NCBI RefSeq assembly: GCF_001426375.1
Contig: NZ_LMEO01000034.1
Span: 402,287-466,286, forward strand
From: Paenibacillus sp. Root444D2
GTDB taxonomy: Bacteria; Bacillota; Bacilli; Paenibacillales; NBRC-103111
DNA: 64,000 bases
Reading direction: 5' to 3'
Shown: positions 8,826-17,583 of the stretch, in pieces
Layout of the letters: the number at the start of each line of letters is the position of its first letter
Position numbering within the stretch: position 1 is the stretch's first letter
Position numbers and translations under genes: made by a program
The notes under the pieces: model-generated
The model's input: only the letters and a program-made list of their open reading frames with translations
Database searches by the model: none
What the model was told of the DNA's origin: nothing

Positions 8826-10205
8826 TCAATTACCGGCTTTTGATTGCTTCGAAAGGTTCACCTCCATATAAGTTGTCAGGACCGTAAGGAATAAACAACA
8901 AGCAAAACACATTGCGCAGGCCGTGCCCATGATGGGCTTATACTTGCCGAAGGCAAGTCCGATGACGATGCAGACAGTGGAGAAGACGATCAGGATATTG
9001 CCCAGCCATAACCATTGCTTGTAGGAGAATCGTACACTGGTCTTGGTCATCTGCTCGGGAGGAGTTTTATTAGAATTCCCACTGTCGCTGGATGAAGCCA
9101 TTGGATGAGATTGCTTCCGCTGCTTGATCTTCGCGGCAGCGAATAGGATACCGATGACGAAAGGCTGATATCCTAGTACGATGAGCGGCATGCTGAAATT
9201 CGCGAAGGCGAGCAGCTCCGTGATACTCTTGAACGATAGAATGGTCGTCAATGCCACCAAGAGGGCGACCTGCTTGTTAATGATGGGATAGTTGCGCTCC
9301 TTGATGATCGAGCTAATGCCTAAGAGAATCGCTAAATATATTGCAATCATTTTGCAAGCTAGAACGGGTAGCCAGATGGTCAGGAGAACGATATCAAGCC
9401 GATCGAGGAAATCCGTCACATGAATCACTTGCACCAAATTGTAAGCGGGATATATGAAATTCGCAGGCATTTTCGGTCCCAAAACGGTAAGTACCAAAAA
9501 AATGATCAGCGTGAACAGGCAAATACCGAGCAAGGATCCGTGTCGGATAGCGGAACGGATTTGATTTGCGTTGTACATCGTGTGCAGAAAGGCGCCGAGA
9601 ATGAAAATATCACCCGCACTTCCGATGGTAAGCAGGTTGCTGAAGGCCAATTGTTGGAACGGCATTGTGAAAACGGGCATAGCGAGCCGAAGATTGAATT
9701 CGTTCGAAAGCAAGAGTGGCATCAACAAAGTTACGGCGACGAAGAGAGGATAAAACATATCGTTGACGCGAGCGACGATTTCAACGCTGCTTCTCCCAAA
9801 AAAAATCAGATACAAACAGGGCACCAAAACTAAGATTTCCACGGGTGTGTTGTGCAGCAACAACGTGGAATTATATTTCGATGCGGAAGACAAATCCTGC
9901 ACGAGAATTTGCCAGAAGTGGAACAAAATCAACAGATTGACGGCAGTACCGCCCCAGCGCCCTAGCAAATATATGGATATTTCGAAAATATTCAGCTTTG
10001 GAAACATCTTCACTAAATATCCAAAAAAGGCTGCAATCACAAATATATAGAAAACAGATAGGATATAGCTGAACCACGCATCCATCTCACTTACTCGAAT
10101 CAATACATTTTGCAACGTAAAGATGCCTCCGCTTGTGATGATGGATGAGGCCAGCCACGCCAGCTGTCTCTGGTTGATTACTTGTTTTTTATCGATGAAA
10201 GCCAC
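8826..10205 (-). CDS. Spore germinant receptor B subunit (GerAB/GerKB family)
   Basis: A 459-residue inner-membrane protein with about ten hydrophobic helices over residues 15-370, a hydrophilic Ser/Asn/Lys-rich insert at about 370-400, and two extra C-terminal helices. GerB subunits are APC-superfamily members that form the germinant-binding permease-like subunit. Family members are usually about 365 residues, so the extra 90-residue tail with two helices is unusual. The start appears to be a GTG with a poorly placed AAGG site, so the exact start is uncertain. It is the last gene of the gerA-gerC-orf76-gerB unit. Confidence 0.88.
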   Translation of the reverse strand: MAFIDKKQVINQRQLAWLASSIITSGGIFTLQNVLIRVSEMDAWFSYILSVFYIFVIAAFFGYLVKMFPKLNIFEISIYLLGRWGGTAVNLLILFHFWQILVQDLSSASKYNSTLLLHNTPVEILVLVPCLYLIFFGRSSVEIVARVNDMFYPLFVAVTLLMPLLLSNEFNLRLAMPVFTMPFQQLAFSNLLTIGSAGDIFILGAFLHTMYNANQIRSAIRHGSLLGICLFTLIIFLVLTVLGPKMPANFIYPAYNLVQVIHVTDFLDRLDIVLLTIWLPVLACKMIAIYLAILLGISSIIKERNYPIINKQVALLVALTTILSFKSITELLAFANFSMPLIVLGYQPFVIGILFAAAKIKQRKQSHPMASSSDSGNSNKTPPEQMTKTSVRFSYKQWLWLGNILIVFSTVCIVIGLAFGKYKPIMGTACAMCFACCLFLTVLTTYMEVNLSKQSKAGN

Positions 10206-10270
10206 CGCCTTTTCAATTGCTTCAAGGGCTGATTACTGAATTATTGATTTTTTGATAGGCTATCTTGCAA

Positions 10271-10501
10271 TCAAATGCCCATTAAATGACTAAACCAAGG
10301 GGAAACCGTGTGGATAAAGAAACGCGAAGGCATCGGAATGGGTACGTGTAAATATTTGCTGATGAATAGTACAAGTGTGACAAAGGTAATTAACCCATAA
10401 GTCGCCTTTACGTTGCCTTTCTGATGCTTAAGTGCCTTGCGGTCTACCAAAAGACTGGCAATCATAATGAATAGAAAGCTCAGTATAAATATGCTGTTCA
10501 T
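10271..10501 (-). CDS. Small membrane protein in the ger operon
   Basis: A 76-residue protein with two hydrophobic segments (about 3-18 and 33-52) and an amphipathic C-terminus. It starts 2 bp after the GerC stop, and 65 bp separate its stop from gerB. I do not recognise a named family. Position suggests an accessory subunit like the small GerD/GerX-type proteins known in some receptor operons (inference). It is the only non-ABC gene of the operon. Confidence 0.75.
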   Translation of the reverse strand: MNSIFILSFLFIMIASLLVDRKALKHQKGNVKATYGLITFVTLVLFISKYLHVPIPMPSRFFIHTVSPWFSHLMGI

Positions 10502-10503
10502 CG

Positions 10504-11676
10504 CTATCTCCCATCCTTGATCACATTCTGATTGATAAGACCGGTTTCGGTGATGGAGGCTTCAACCTTGATGCGGAATTCAGCTTCTTTAAACACGTCT
10601 CGCCATTGAGGTTTTAAATCGTTGTTCCACACATTTGGATGACTCCGCCAAACGAGTAAACCCAGTTGAGCGGAATCGGTCCCTTCCTTTTGCATTTGCT
10701 TAATGGCGGCTTGGACGCATTTCTTCACTTGCTCTGCGAATTTACGCTCCACCTTGTGGATGGCCGCCGGCTTGTTGAGATCTTGTTCGGATAAATCTTC
10801 ACCAATGACCCCTTTTGCCTCTAGAGTAAGTTGAAAGATGACCTTGTCCCCTTGCAGTATAGGTTTGATTTCGGTATGTCCTTCCTTAACGAGAATGGAG
10901 ATATCTTTGCCTGATTCGAGCGGAAAGGTGAGAAGATGTTCTCTAACACGGTTTCTCATCCACATGAGTCCATTCGCCTCCTGGTTCTTGTAAATACCAA
11001 CCATTCTGTCTCCCTTGAACTGACCATAGCCAACTAGCTGAATTTCTTGAGAGGGCTTCTTAGCTCCTTGGGTTTCCTTGGCTTCGAGGTAACTCAAAAT
11101 AGGATCACTGTTAAAGCTAAGCGAAATGCCAATATCCTTCGTGGATGTCGCCATCGCGCGGCGCGATTTAGTTATTTCGCGAATGACTTCGGAGGGAAAA
11201 CGTTCAAACTTGGGCTCCGCATTCAGCAGGTCGTAGCCTTTGCCTTTCGTCACGACGAGAAAGCAGGTCAGCCGACTCTCCGGTGTGCGCGCCGCATCGT
11301 CAAACATGATGCCGATTCCTGCCTTGGCAAGCTTTTCGCCTAGGACGATCGTTCGCCGATGTGATAGAAACAGTCTGCGCGACATTCGCATTTGCAGCCT
11401 GCTTGTTGCTTCGCGTATCGTTGTTCCGACTTCTGAATCTATATAGTAACTTTTGCCTCCGCTCGTACCGCCTCCACCCCCGCTGGCGCCGCCCATGGAA
11501 CCGGGGAGGGGTAACATATAGGTAACGCGATACTTGCCGTCGTCCTCCAGATCAATGGAGGAAGTGAGCACAAAGGCGATATCGTTGGTTTCGGTACGAT
11601 CCCAACAGCCTGTCAGGAATGTCAGCACGAGGGTGATCATCATCCCAAACACAAAAAGACGCCTACGATGAGTCAT
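10504..11676 (-). CDS. Ger(x)C-family germinant receptor lipoprotein
   Basis: A 390-residue lipoprotein. The signal peptide ends in the lipobox LTGC (Cys at about residue 24), followed by WDRTETNDIAF, the hallmark start of mature GerC proteins. I chose the ATG at 11676, with GGAGGG 8 bases upstream inside the gerA end, over an upstream start at 11709. It overlaps gerA by 14 bp. A Gly/Ser-rich loop at about residues 60-75 is longer than usual. GerC sits on the outer face of the spore inner membrane and is required for receptor function. Confidence 0.93.
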   Translation of the reverse strand: MTHRRRLFVFGMMITLVLTFLTGCWDRTETNDIAFVLTSSIDLEDDGKYRVTYMLPLPGSMGGASGGGGGTSGGKSYYIDSEVGTTIREATSRLQMRMSRRLFLSHRRTIVLGEKLAKAGIGIMFDDAARTPESRLTCFLVVTKGKGYDLLNAEPKFERFPSEVIREITKSRRAMATSTKDIGISLSFNSDPILSYLEAKETQGAKKPSQEIQLVGYGQFKGDRMVGIYKNQEANGLMWMRNRVREHLLTFPLESGKDISILVKEGHTEIKPILQGDKVIFQLTLEAKGVIGEDLSEQDLNKPAAIHKVERKFAEQVKKCVQAAIKQMQKEGTDSAQLGLLVWRSHPNVWNNDLKPQWRDVFKEAEFRIKVEASITETGLINQNVIKDGR

Positions 11677-13339
11677 TTGATTTGCCCTCCTCACTCGCTT
11701 TATGCTCATGCTGAATTCTGCTTCCGTCTACGCCTCCGTCCTCCTTGATTTGCTGAGGCAGCTTGTCATCCATGTGCTGTGTGTCTTGAATGGCCATAAA
11801 TGCAGGACGTTTCTCCATCGCCCACGAAGGAGAGCGAATCAGCGAATCCTGCAAGTCTCCGGCGGATAACGGTCCTAATGGGGATAAATAAGGCACTCCG
11901 AAGGAACGTAAATTCGCCATATGTCCGAACAAAATCATCAAGCAGAAGATGATTCCGTAGAAACCGAAAACTGAGGCAATGATTAGAAAGGGAAAACGCA
12001 GCATCCGAATGGCGATAGCGCCGTTAAAGCGTGGGATGGTGAACGATGCAATCCCGGTAATGGATACAACGATGACAATCGGTGCGGATACGATGCCGGC
12101 TTGAACAGCGGCTTGCCCAACAACGAGCGCACCCAAAATGGAAACAGCGGAACCGACTGCTTTGGGCAATCGAATGCCCGCTTCGCGTAAGGCCTCGAAT
12201 GTAATTTCCATGATGAACGCCTCAACAACGGCAGGGAATGGAATAGCTTCGCGGGAGGCGGCAACACTTAACATTAGTGTTGTCGGCAGTAGTTCATGGT
12301 GGTACGTCGTTATTGCAACATACAAAGCTGGTGCCGTGAGCGACAGAAACAAGAAGATGTAGCGCAGCAAGCGCAACAGTGAACCGATTTGGAATCGTTC
12401 ATAATAATCCTCACTCGCTTGCATAACCTGTATGAACACGAACGGGACGATTAGTGCAAAAGGTGTGCCATCAACGAGGATGCCCACTCGTCCTTGCAGG
12501 AGAGCACTGGCAACAACGTCTGGCCGTTCTGTGTATTGGATCTGTGGAAAGGGCGAATACGCATCATCTTGAATCAGCTCTTCAATCATGCCCGATTCCA
12601 AAATGGCATCAATCTTGATTTGCTCAATCCGCTTGATCACTTCCTCGACAAGGGAGGGCATTGCCAAGTCGTCGAGATAGCAGACGACAAGAGCGGTATT
12701 GCTCTCTTTGCCTACACTCATGGATTTCATTTTGAGTCTAGGTGTCTTCAATTTGCGGCGGATCATAGAGGTGTTCGTGCGAATGCTCTCCACGAACCCT
12801 TCTCTCGGTCCGCGCACGACGGTTTCCGTCTCCGGCTCGCCGACGGAGCGCTTCTCTGTTCCGCGGATGCCGAGCAGGACGGCTTTCGCGTTGCCTTCGA
12901 CGAGAAGGGCGGCATCCCCGCCGAGAACGGAAACGAGCAGGTCTCCGTAATTATCGGAGATCTGTGTCTGGGACACGGGCAGTATCGTGCCTGCGATGCG
13001 GTCAATCGCTGTTTCGCCGCCACCCAGGAGCATTAACGATTTCATCGTTTCGTTGAGCAGTTGGGTGTTGGTGAGTCCATCCACGAAGAGAAGCATGGCG
13101 GGAATGTGCGGCTCGATCTCGAATTCACGGACGACAACATCAGAGCAGTCCTGAAACATGGCTTTAATAAATTCATGATTTTCATGTAGAAGAAGTGATA
13201 TTTTAGTTTGCTTAAGCTCTTCGATGAAGTGATAGTCTAACGAATCACTAAGCCCGGATTGCTCATCATTCTCACCCAGCCTGTCCGATGGGCGTTTACG
13301 CAGGATACTTTTCATCAATTGTTTGGATGCTTTAACCAT
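11663..13339 (-). CDS. Spore germinant receptor A subunit (GerA family)
   Basis: A 558-residue protein. The N-terminal soluble domain (about 30-290) has family motifs such as DGLTNTQLLNE and RGPREGFVESIRTN. About five hydrophobic helices follow (about 300-480), then an acidic C-tail. It is the first gene of the receptor operon and overlaps gerC. The organisation A-C-(76 aa)-B on one strand suggests one complete receptor for an unknown germinant. Sporulation-specific (sigma G) control is expected from the family, but I could not define the promoter in the 134-bp upstream gap. Confidence 0.94.
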   Translation of the reverse strand: MVKASKQLMKSILRKRPSDRLGENDEQSGLSDSLDYHFIEELKQTKISLLLHENHEFIKAMFQDCSDVVVREFEIEPHIPAMLLFVDGLTNTQLLNETMKSLMLLGGGETAIDRIAGTILPVSQTQISDNYGDLLVSVLGGDAALLVEGNAKAVLLGIRGTEKRSVGEPETETVVRGPREGFVESIRTNTSMIRRKLKTPRLKMKSMSVGKESNTALVVCYLDDLAMPSLVEEVIKRIEQIKIDAILESGMIEELIQDDAYSPFPQIQYTERPDVVASALLQGRVGILVDGTPFALIVPFVFIQVMQASEDYYERFQIGSLLRLLRYIFLFLSLTAPALYVAITTYHHELLPTTLMLSVAASREAIPFPAVVEAFIMEITFEALREAGIRLPKAVGSAVSILGALVVGQAAVQAGIVSAPIVIVVSITGIASFTIPRFNGAIAIRMLRFPFLIIASVFGFYGIIFCLMILFGHMANLRSFGVPYLSPLGPLSAGDLQDSLIRSPSWAMEKRPAFMAIQDTQHMDDKLPQQIKEDGGVDGSRIQHEHKASEEGKSNDSS

Positions 13340-13473
13340 GCGAGGGGCCCTCCTGCCGCAATCTGGATGAAGATTATAGGAATGCGTTTCCTATTTTTCT
13401 CGGAATGAAAGGATTTTATTACGAAAGTTGGAAAATTTTATTCGGTCGAGTCCAGATGATAGGATAGGTATAG

Positions 13474-14970
13474 ATGGGAAGCCCTTGGCAAAAGCTATCA
13501 GGACAAGAAATTGCGGGGAAATTGGCAGAGGAGCTGGAGCTTTTGTTGTGGGTTATCATACTACTGCTGCTATTCATCTTTCAGACAGCAACGATTCTGA
13601 TCGGCGAATATAAACGACCTGCTAAAACGGTAGCCTGGCTGCTCGTTTTGTTTATTTTTCCAATCATCGGATTTATCATGTATTATTTCTTAGCTAAGGA
13701 ATATACCCAAAGGAAAATGGTTCGGCGCAAAGGTCGTCGTAAAATGGATGAAATTAAACATCAATGGATGTATAAAGAATCGGCTGCGATTGCGAACAAC
13801 GCGGCGAGTTATCAGTTGTTCAATGAGCCTCGTCTTGGTGGACTGCTCCATAACATTCCAGGCTCACCCATTACTCCAAAGAATCGAGTTGAAGTGTTGA
13901 CCAACGGGGAAGTCACTTACGAGGCTATGTTAAAGGCAATTGAACAAGCGAAAAGTCATATCCATTTTGAATTTTATACCATAAGACATGATGAAACTGG
14001 TGTGAGATTTCAAGAAGTTCTGATCCGTAAGGCAAGGGAGGGTGTCAAGGTCAGAGTTATTTATGACGGGGTAGGCAGCTATACGCTTTCTACGGCTTAC
14101 ATAAATAAATTTAAGCAAGCTGGGGTGGAGGTGCATCCTTTTTTGCGGCCGCTTATTGCCTTCTTCGATAAACGGATGAACTATCGCAATCATCGGAAAA
14201 TTATTGTCGTTGATGGTTTGGTGGGGTTCGTTGGCGGTATTAATATTGCCGATGAATACTTAGGGAAAGATCCGAAGCTTGGTTTCTGGCGGGATACCCA
14301 TCTCATGCTGCACGGCGATTCGGTGTATTATTTGCAGATGACCTTTATGACTGACTGGATGTTCGTTAGCGGGGAGCGATTGTCTGATGAATCGTTATTT
14401 CCTGAGCATAATGAACCGCAAGCCTCGTTGGTCCAGGTTATTTCAAGCGGTCCAGATGCCTACTGGGATGCTATTCAGGAGATGTTCTTCGCAGGTATTA
14501 TGGCAGCTAAGAAGCGAATATACATGACAACGCCATATTTTATTCCAGATCCCAGTATCACTATGGCACTCAAAACAGCGGTAATCAGCGGTGTCGATGT
14601 TCGTATTATTCTCCCTTACAAATCCGATTCCAAAATCGTTCAGTACGCATCACGATCCTATCTGCTTGAGCTGATGCAGGCGGGAGTACAGTTCTATTTA
14701 TATCGCAAAGGCTTCATGCACGCAAAAGTCATGATCGTCGACCACTTGATGGCTACAGTAGGTACGGCGAACGTGGATATGCGCAGCTTTTTTAGCAACT
14801 TTGAATTGAATGCCGTGATGTTTAATAAGGATGAAATTGTGCGCTTAGAGGCTGACTTTTTAATGGATTTGAAGGATAGTGTTGAGCTGAAATTAGCCCA
14901 ATTTGAGATGAGGTCCCAGATGGAAAAGGGGAAGGAAGTCATTGCCCGATTATTATCCCCTTTATTCTAA
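13474..14970 (+). CDS. cls: Cardiolipin synthase
   Basis: A 498-residue phospholipase D-type membrane enzyme that condenses two phosphatidylglycerols to cardiolipin and glycerol. Two N-terminal helices (about 23-45 and 55-72) precede two HKD catalytic motifs: HRKIIVVDG in the first half and HAKVMIVD in the second. Each is followed by the conserved G-G/T-N segment. The length matches the bacterial Cls family (about 480-510). The ATG at 13474 has only a weak AGGA site. It is divergent from the germination operon and convergent with the LigD-type polymerase. Confidence 0.92.
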   Translation: MGSPWQKLSGQEIAGKLAEELELLLWVIILLLLFIFQTATILIGEYKRPAKTVAWLLVLFIFPIIGFIMYYFLAKEYTQRKMVRRKGRRKMDEIKHQWMYKESAAIANNAASYQLFNEPRLGGLLHNIPGSPITPKNRVEVLTNGEVTYEAMLKAIEQAKSHIHFEFYTIRHDETGVRFQEVLIRKAREGVKVRVIYDGVGSYTLSTAYINKFKQAGVEVHPFLRPLIAFFDKRMNYRNHRKIIVVDGLVGFVGGINIADEYLGKDPKLGFWRDTHLMLHGDSVYYLQMTFMTDWMFVSGERLSDESLFPEHNEPQASLVQVISSGPDAYWDAIQEMFFAGIMAAKKRIYMTTPYFIPDPSITMALKTAVISGVDVRIILPYKSDSKIVQYASRSYLLELMQAGVQFYLYRKGFMHAKVMIVDHLMATVGTANVDMRSFFSNFELNAVMFNKDEIVRLEADFLMDLKDSVELKLAQFEMRSQMEKGKEVIARLLSPLF

Positions 14971-14997
14971 TGAGGGAGTTCTGTGAAGGCTACTACA

Positions 14998-15882
14998 TTA
15001 TTTTAGACGGTCTAAAATAGCGTTCAAATTCTGTGGAGGGACCTTCTCAATGAGGTCGCCATACGTTCTCAAACGGTTCATCACCGTATGTAAGTTGAAA
15101 TCTCGGATACTAGGACGCAGCTCTACCTCTTTCCATAACAGGGGGGTGGAGACAGAGGCGTCCTTTTTGGCGCGTGGTGTATAAGGAGCGGATAATGTTT
15201 TTCCATACCAGTGCTGCAGGTAGTCTACATAGATTTTATCGCCGCGATTTTTCTTGAACCTTTCGATGGTAAAAAGATTAGGATACTTCTTCACGACAAA
15301 GGCGCCAATAAAATGACCGATACGGCGAAGCTCTTCAAATGTGTAACCAGGCTGAATAGGGATGTAGATCTGAACACCAGTAGCGCCTGAGGTTTTGGGA
15401 ACCGACTGAATATGCAGGGAATCCAACACTTCTCCAATGATGTGGGCAGCCTCCATAATACGAGGTTCTTCCTCTAGCGAAGGATCGATATCGATCACCC
15501 ATTCTGCTGGCAGCGTCTCGCCAATTCGGTGAAAGGAAGGATGAAACTCCAAACAAGCCAAATTTCCCAACCATATCAGGGTGGGTAACGAGTCTAGATT
15601 GATGTAATTAATGCCATCCAGCGGCGCCAGCTTCACGAAGCTAGGTACCGGATCGGGGGCATTTTTTTGATAAAAGGATTTTTCATTATAACCGTTAGGG
15701 AAACGAATCGTTGTTAAGTGACGATTACGGCAATAGCGCAGCAGGAAAGGAGACAACTCGGTTAATTTAGCGAGATAATCGGCCTTGGTAATGCCCATTT
15801 CAGGCCATAGAAGCTTGTTCGGGTTCGTAATGGTCAACTCGTGCCCTTCCACGAGCAGTGTTCCTTTGGTTGAGACCGCCAT
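14998..15882 (-). CDS. Stand-alone LigD-type primase-polymerase (NHEJ)
   Basis: A 294-residue archaeo-eukaryotic primase-like polymerase domain, as in the polymerase module of LigD. Visible motifs are LTNPNKLLWP-like TNPNKLLWPE, IRFPNG, the metal-binding pair WVIDIDPS, and SGATGVQIYIPI. I chose the ATG at 15882, 9 bases after GGAGGG; the ATG at 15891 touches that site. It would fill gaps with ribonucleotides at double-strand breaks. The matching ATP-dependent ligase and Ku lie about 15 kb away, so the NHEJ enzymes are split, unlike the fused LigD of B. subtilis. Confidence 0.92.
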   Translation of the reverse strand: MAVSTKGTLLVEGHELTITNPNKLLWPEMGITKADYLAKLTELSPFLLRYCRNRHLTTIRFPNGYNEKSFYQKNAPDPVPSFVKLAPLDGINYINLDSLPTLIWLGNLACLEFHPSFHRIGETLPAEWVIDIDPSLEEEPRIMEAAHIIGEVLDSLHIQSVPKTSGATGVQIYIPIQPGYTFEELRRIGHFIGAFVVKKYPNLFTIERFKKNRGDKIYVDYLQHWYGKTLSAPYTPRAKKDASVSTPLLWKEVELRPSIRDFNLHTVMNRLRTYGDLIEKVPPQNLNAILDRLK

Positions 15883-15981
15883 GTGAATCATCCCTCCTGA
15901 TCTCTTGATTTACATCCGATTATTCCCCGTGGGGAGGGATCTCAAACTTCGATGACCTGTTGAAATGTGATGAAATTAGGC

Positions 15982-16010
15982 TTGACAAAAAGCTGGATTC
16001 GAATGATACT
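15982..16010 (+). promoter_or_regulatory. Candidate sigma-A promoter upstream of the nitroreductase
   Basis: TTGACA at 15982-15987 lies 17 bp from a GATACT -10-like element. The predicted transcript would have a leader of about 100 bases. Confidence 0.45.
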
Positions 16011-16083
16011 TATGAAAGTTAATAATATTTAGTAAGTAACATATGAAGTGGAAGCTAGTTCTTATTTGTATATTAAAACTTAA

Positions 16084-16101
16084 TTCTATCAGAAGATAGA
16101 A
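16084..16101. promoter_or_regulatory. Perfect palindrome before the nitroreductase (possible operator)
   Basis: TTCTATC, AGAA, GATAGAA form a perfect 7-4-7 inverted repeat 2 bases before the AGAGGAG ribosome binding site. Its position suits a repressor site or an mRNA hairpin that hides the ribosome binding site. Confidence 0.55.
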
Positions 16102-16118
16102 CCAGAGGAGAGATAAAT

Positions 16119-16718
16119 ATGAGTAACTCATTTTTAGCTGCTGTCAAAGAAAGACGTACGTACTATGGACTGAGTAAAGACGTGGTCGTTTCGAATGAAC
16201 GTATCCAAGAGATTGTGAACGAGGCTGTGAAACATACACCGTCTTCTTTTAATTCACAAAGCGCAAGAGTTGTTGTATTATTCGGTGAGCAATCCGATAA
16301 ATTGTGGAACATTACGAAGGAAACACTGAGAAAGATCGTACCTGCTGACAGCTTCGCGCCAACAGAGGAACGTATCGATAGTTTCAAAAGCGGGTATGGA
16401 ACTGTTTTGTTCTTTGAAGATGAGACGACAGTAGAGAATCTGCAAAAGCAATTTGCTGCTTACGCTGACAATTTCCCGATCTGGTCCAATCAATCCTCAG
16501 GCATGCTTCAATTTGTCGTATGGACGGCACTGGAGCAAGAAGGTTTGGGCGCGTCGCTGCAGCACTACAATCCTTTGATTAACGAGGAAGTTGCACAAAC
16601 GTGGAACCTTCCAAGCGAGTGGAAGCTGCTTGCCCAAATGCCATTCGGTAAACCAACCTTTACTCCAGGTGATAAAGAGTTCCAACCGCTTGAAAATCGC
16701 GTGAAGTTTTTCCAATAA
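16119..16718 (+). CDS. Nitroreductase-family oxidoreductase
   Basis: A 199-residue FMN-dependent oxidoreductase of the nitroreductase fold, the subgroup of about 200 residues with an N-terminal RRTYYGLS (the FMN-binding Arg pair) and PSSFNSQSARVVVLFG. The C-terminal part has the usual QPLENRVKFF ending. The ATG follows GAGGAGAG. Related proteins (MhqN, YdgI-like) reduce quinones or nitro compounds. A ring-cleaving dioxygenase of the MhqA/MhqO type lies 4 kb downstream, and in B. subtilis both families belong to the MhqR regulon, but I see no shared operator here. Confidence 0.88.
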   Translation: MSNSFLAAVKERRTYYGLSKDVVVSNERIQEIVNEAVKHTPSSFNSQSARVVVLFGEQSDKLWNITKETLRKIVPADSFAPTEERIDSFKSGYGTVLFFEDETTVENLQKQFAAYADNFPIWSNQSSGMLQFVVWTALEQEGLGASLQHYNPLINEEVAQTWNLPSEWKLLAQMPFGKPTFTPGDKEFQPLENRVKFFQ

Positions 16719-16755
16719 GATATGCAATTCCAGTCATCAATTCGTCCCTTATAGA

Positions 16756-16796
16756 AAAGCCTTCCCATTCGTCCTATGACGGTGGGGTGGTTTTTT
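16756..16796 (+). terminator. Rho-independent terminator
   Basis: An interrupted stem (AAGCCTTCCCA with GGTGGGGTGGTT, inner CGTC/GACG) followed by TTTTTT, after the nitroreductase gene. Confidence 0.7.
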
Positions 16797-16870
16797 GCGT
16801 AGAAGAACGAAACCAGACAGTTATATCATGTATCCACTAAACTTGGAATACAAGCCTAGTGATGTAAGAA

Positions 16871-17475
16871 GTGCGGCACAGGCGCGAAAGCGCGGAAAAC
16901 GCGTTTTCGCTGAGGAGTGAATGAAATAGGCTCCGAAAACGCGCTTAAATGTAGTGAGAACCGAGGCGAGTTGGGCGATTGGGGGTTGAGAAGTCGATTT
17001 CCACGCTTTCAGCTGAAGTGGAGAGTGCGGCGCAGGCGCGAAAGCGCGGAAAACGCGCTTTCGCTGAGGAGTAAATGAAATAGGCTCCGAAAACGCGCTT
17101 AAATGTAGCGAGAACCGAGGCGAATTGGGCGTTTGGGGGCTGAGAAGTCGATTTCCGCGCTTTGAGCTGAAGTCGAGAGTCCGGCGCAGGTGCGAAAGCG
17201 CGGAAATGGAGCTTTCGCTGAGGAGTGAATGAAATAGGCTCCGAAAACGCGCTTAAATGCAGTGAGAACCGAGGCGAGTTGGACGCTTGGGGGCTGAGAA
17301 GTCGATTTCTGCGCTTTCAGCAGAGGTGGAGAGTGCGGCACAGGCGCGAAAGCGCGGAAAACGCGCTTTCGCTGAGGAGTAAATGAAATAGGCTCCGAAA
17401 ACGCGCTTAAATGTAGTGAGAACCGAGGCGAGTTGGGCGCTTGAAGGGTGAAAAGTAGATTTTCGAACCTTCGCA
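16871..17475. repeat. 154-bp tandem repeat, about 3.9 copies
   Basis: Copies start at 16871, 17025, 17179 and 17333, each exactly 154 bp apart with scattered substitutions; the last copy fades near 17475. Each copy holds a 27-bp hairpin (arms GCGAAAGCGCG and CGCGCTTTCGC around GAAAA; imperfect in copies 1 and 3) plus two half-hairpins with the same AAAACGCGC core. Within a period the centres are about 40, 62 and 52 bp apart. This fills most of the 865-bp gap before the next gene. The apparent reading frame inside it on the minus strand is a by-product of the repeat. Confidence 0.92.
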
Positions 17476-17583
17476 ATGCATGTCGTTGCTTAAAAAAAAC
17501 TTTACCTTTTTCACAATTGATAAAACCGCTTGCAGCTCCACATCGTTACCTTAGATAGAAAATTTAAGGAGGAATAATCGAGC

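Noticed and set aside
17099..17476. 125-residue minus-strand frame
   Set aside because: Frame created by the 154-bp tandem repeat; it repeats the same peptide and has no ribosome binding site.
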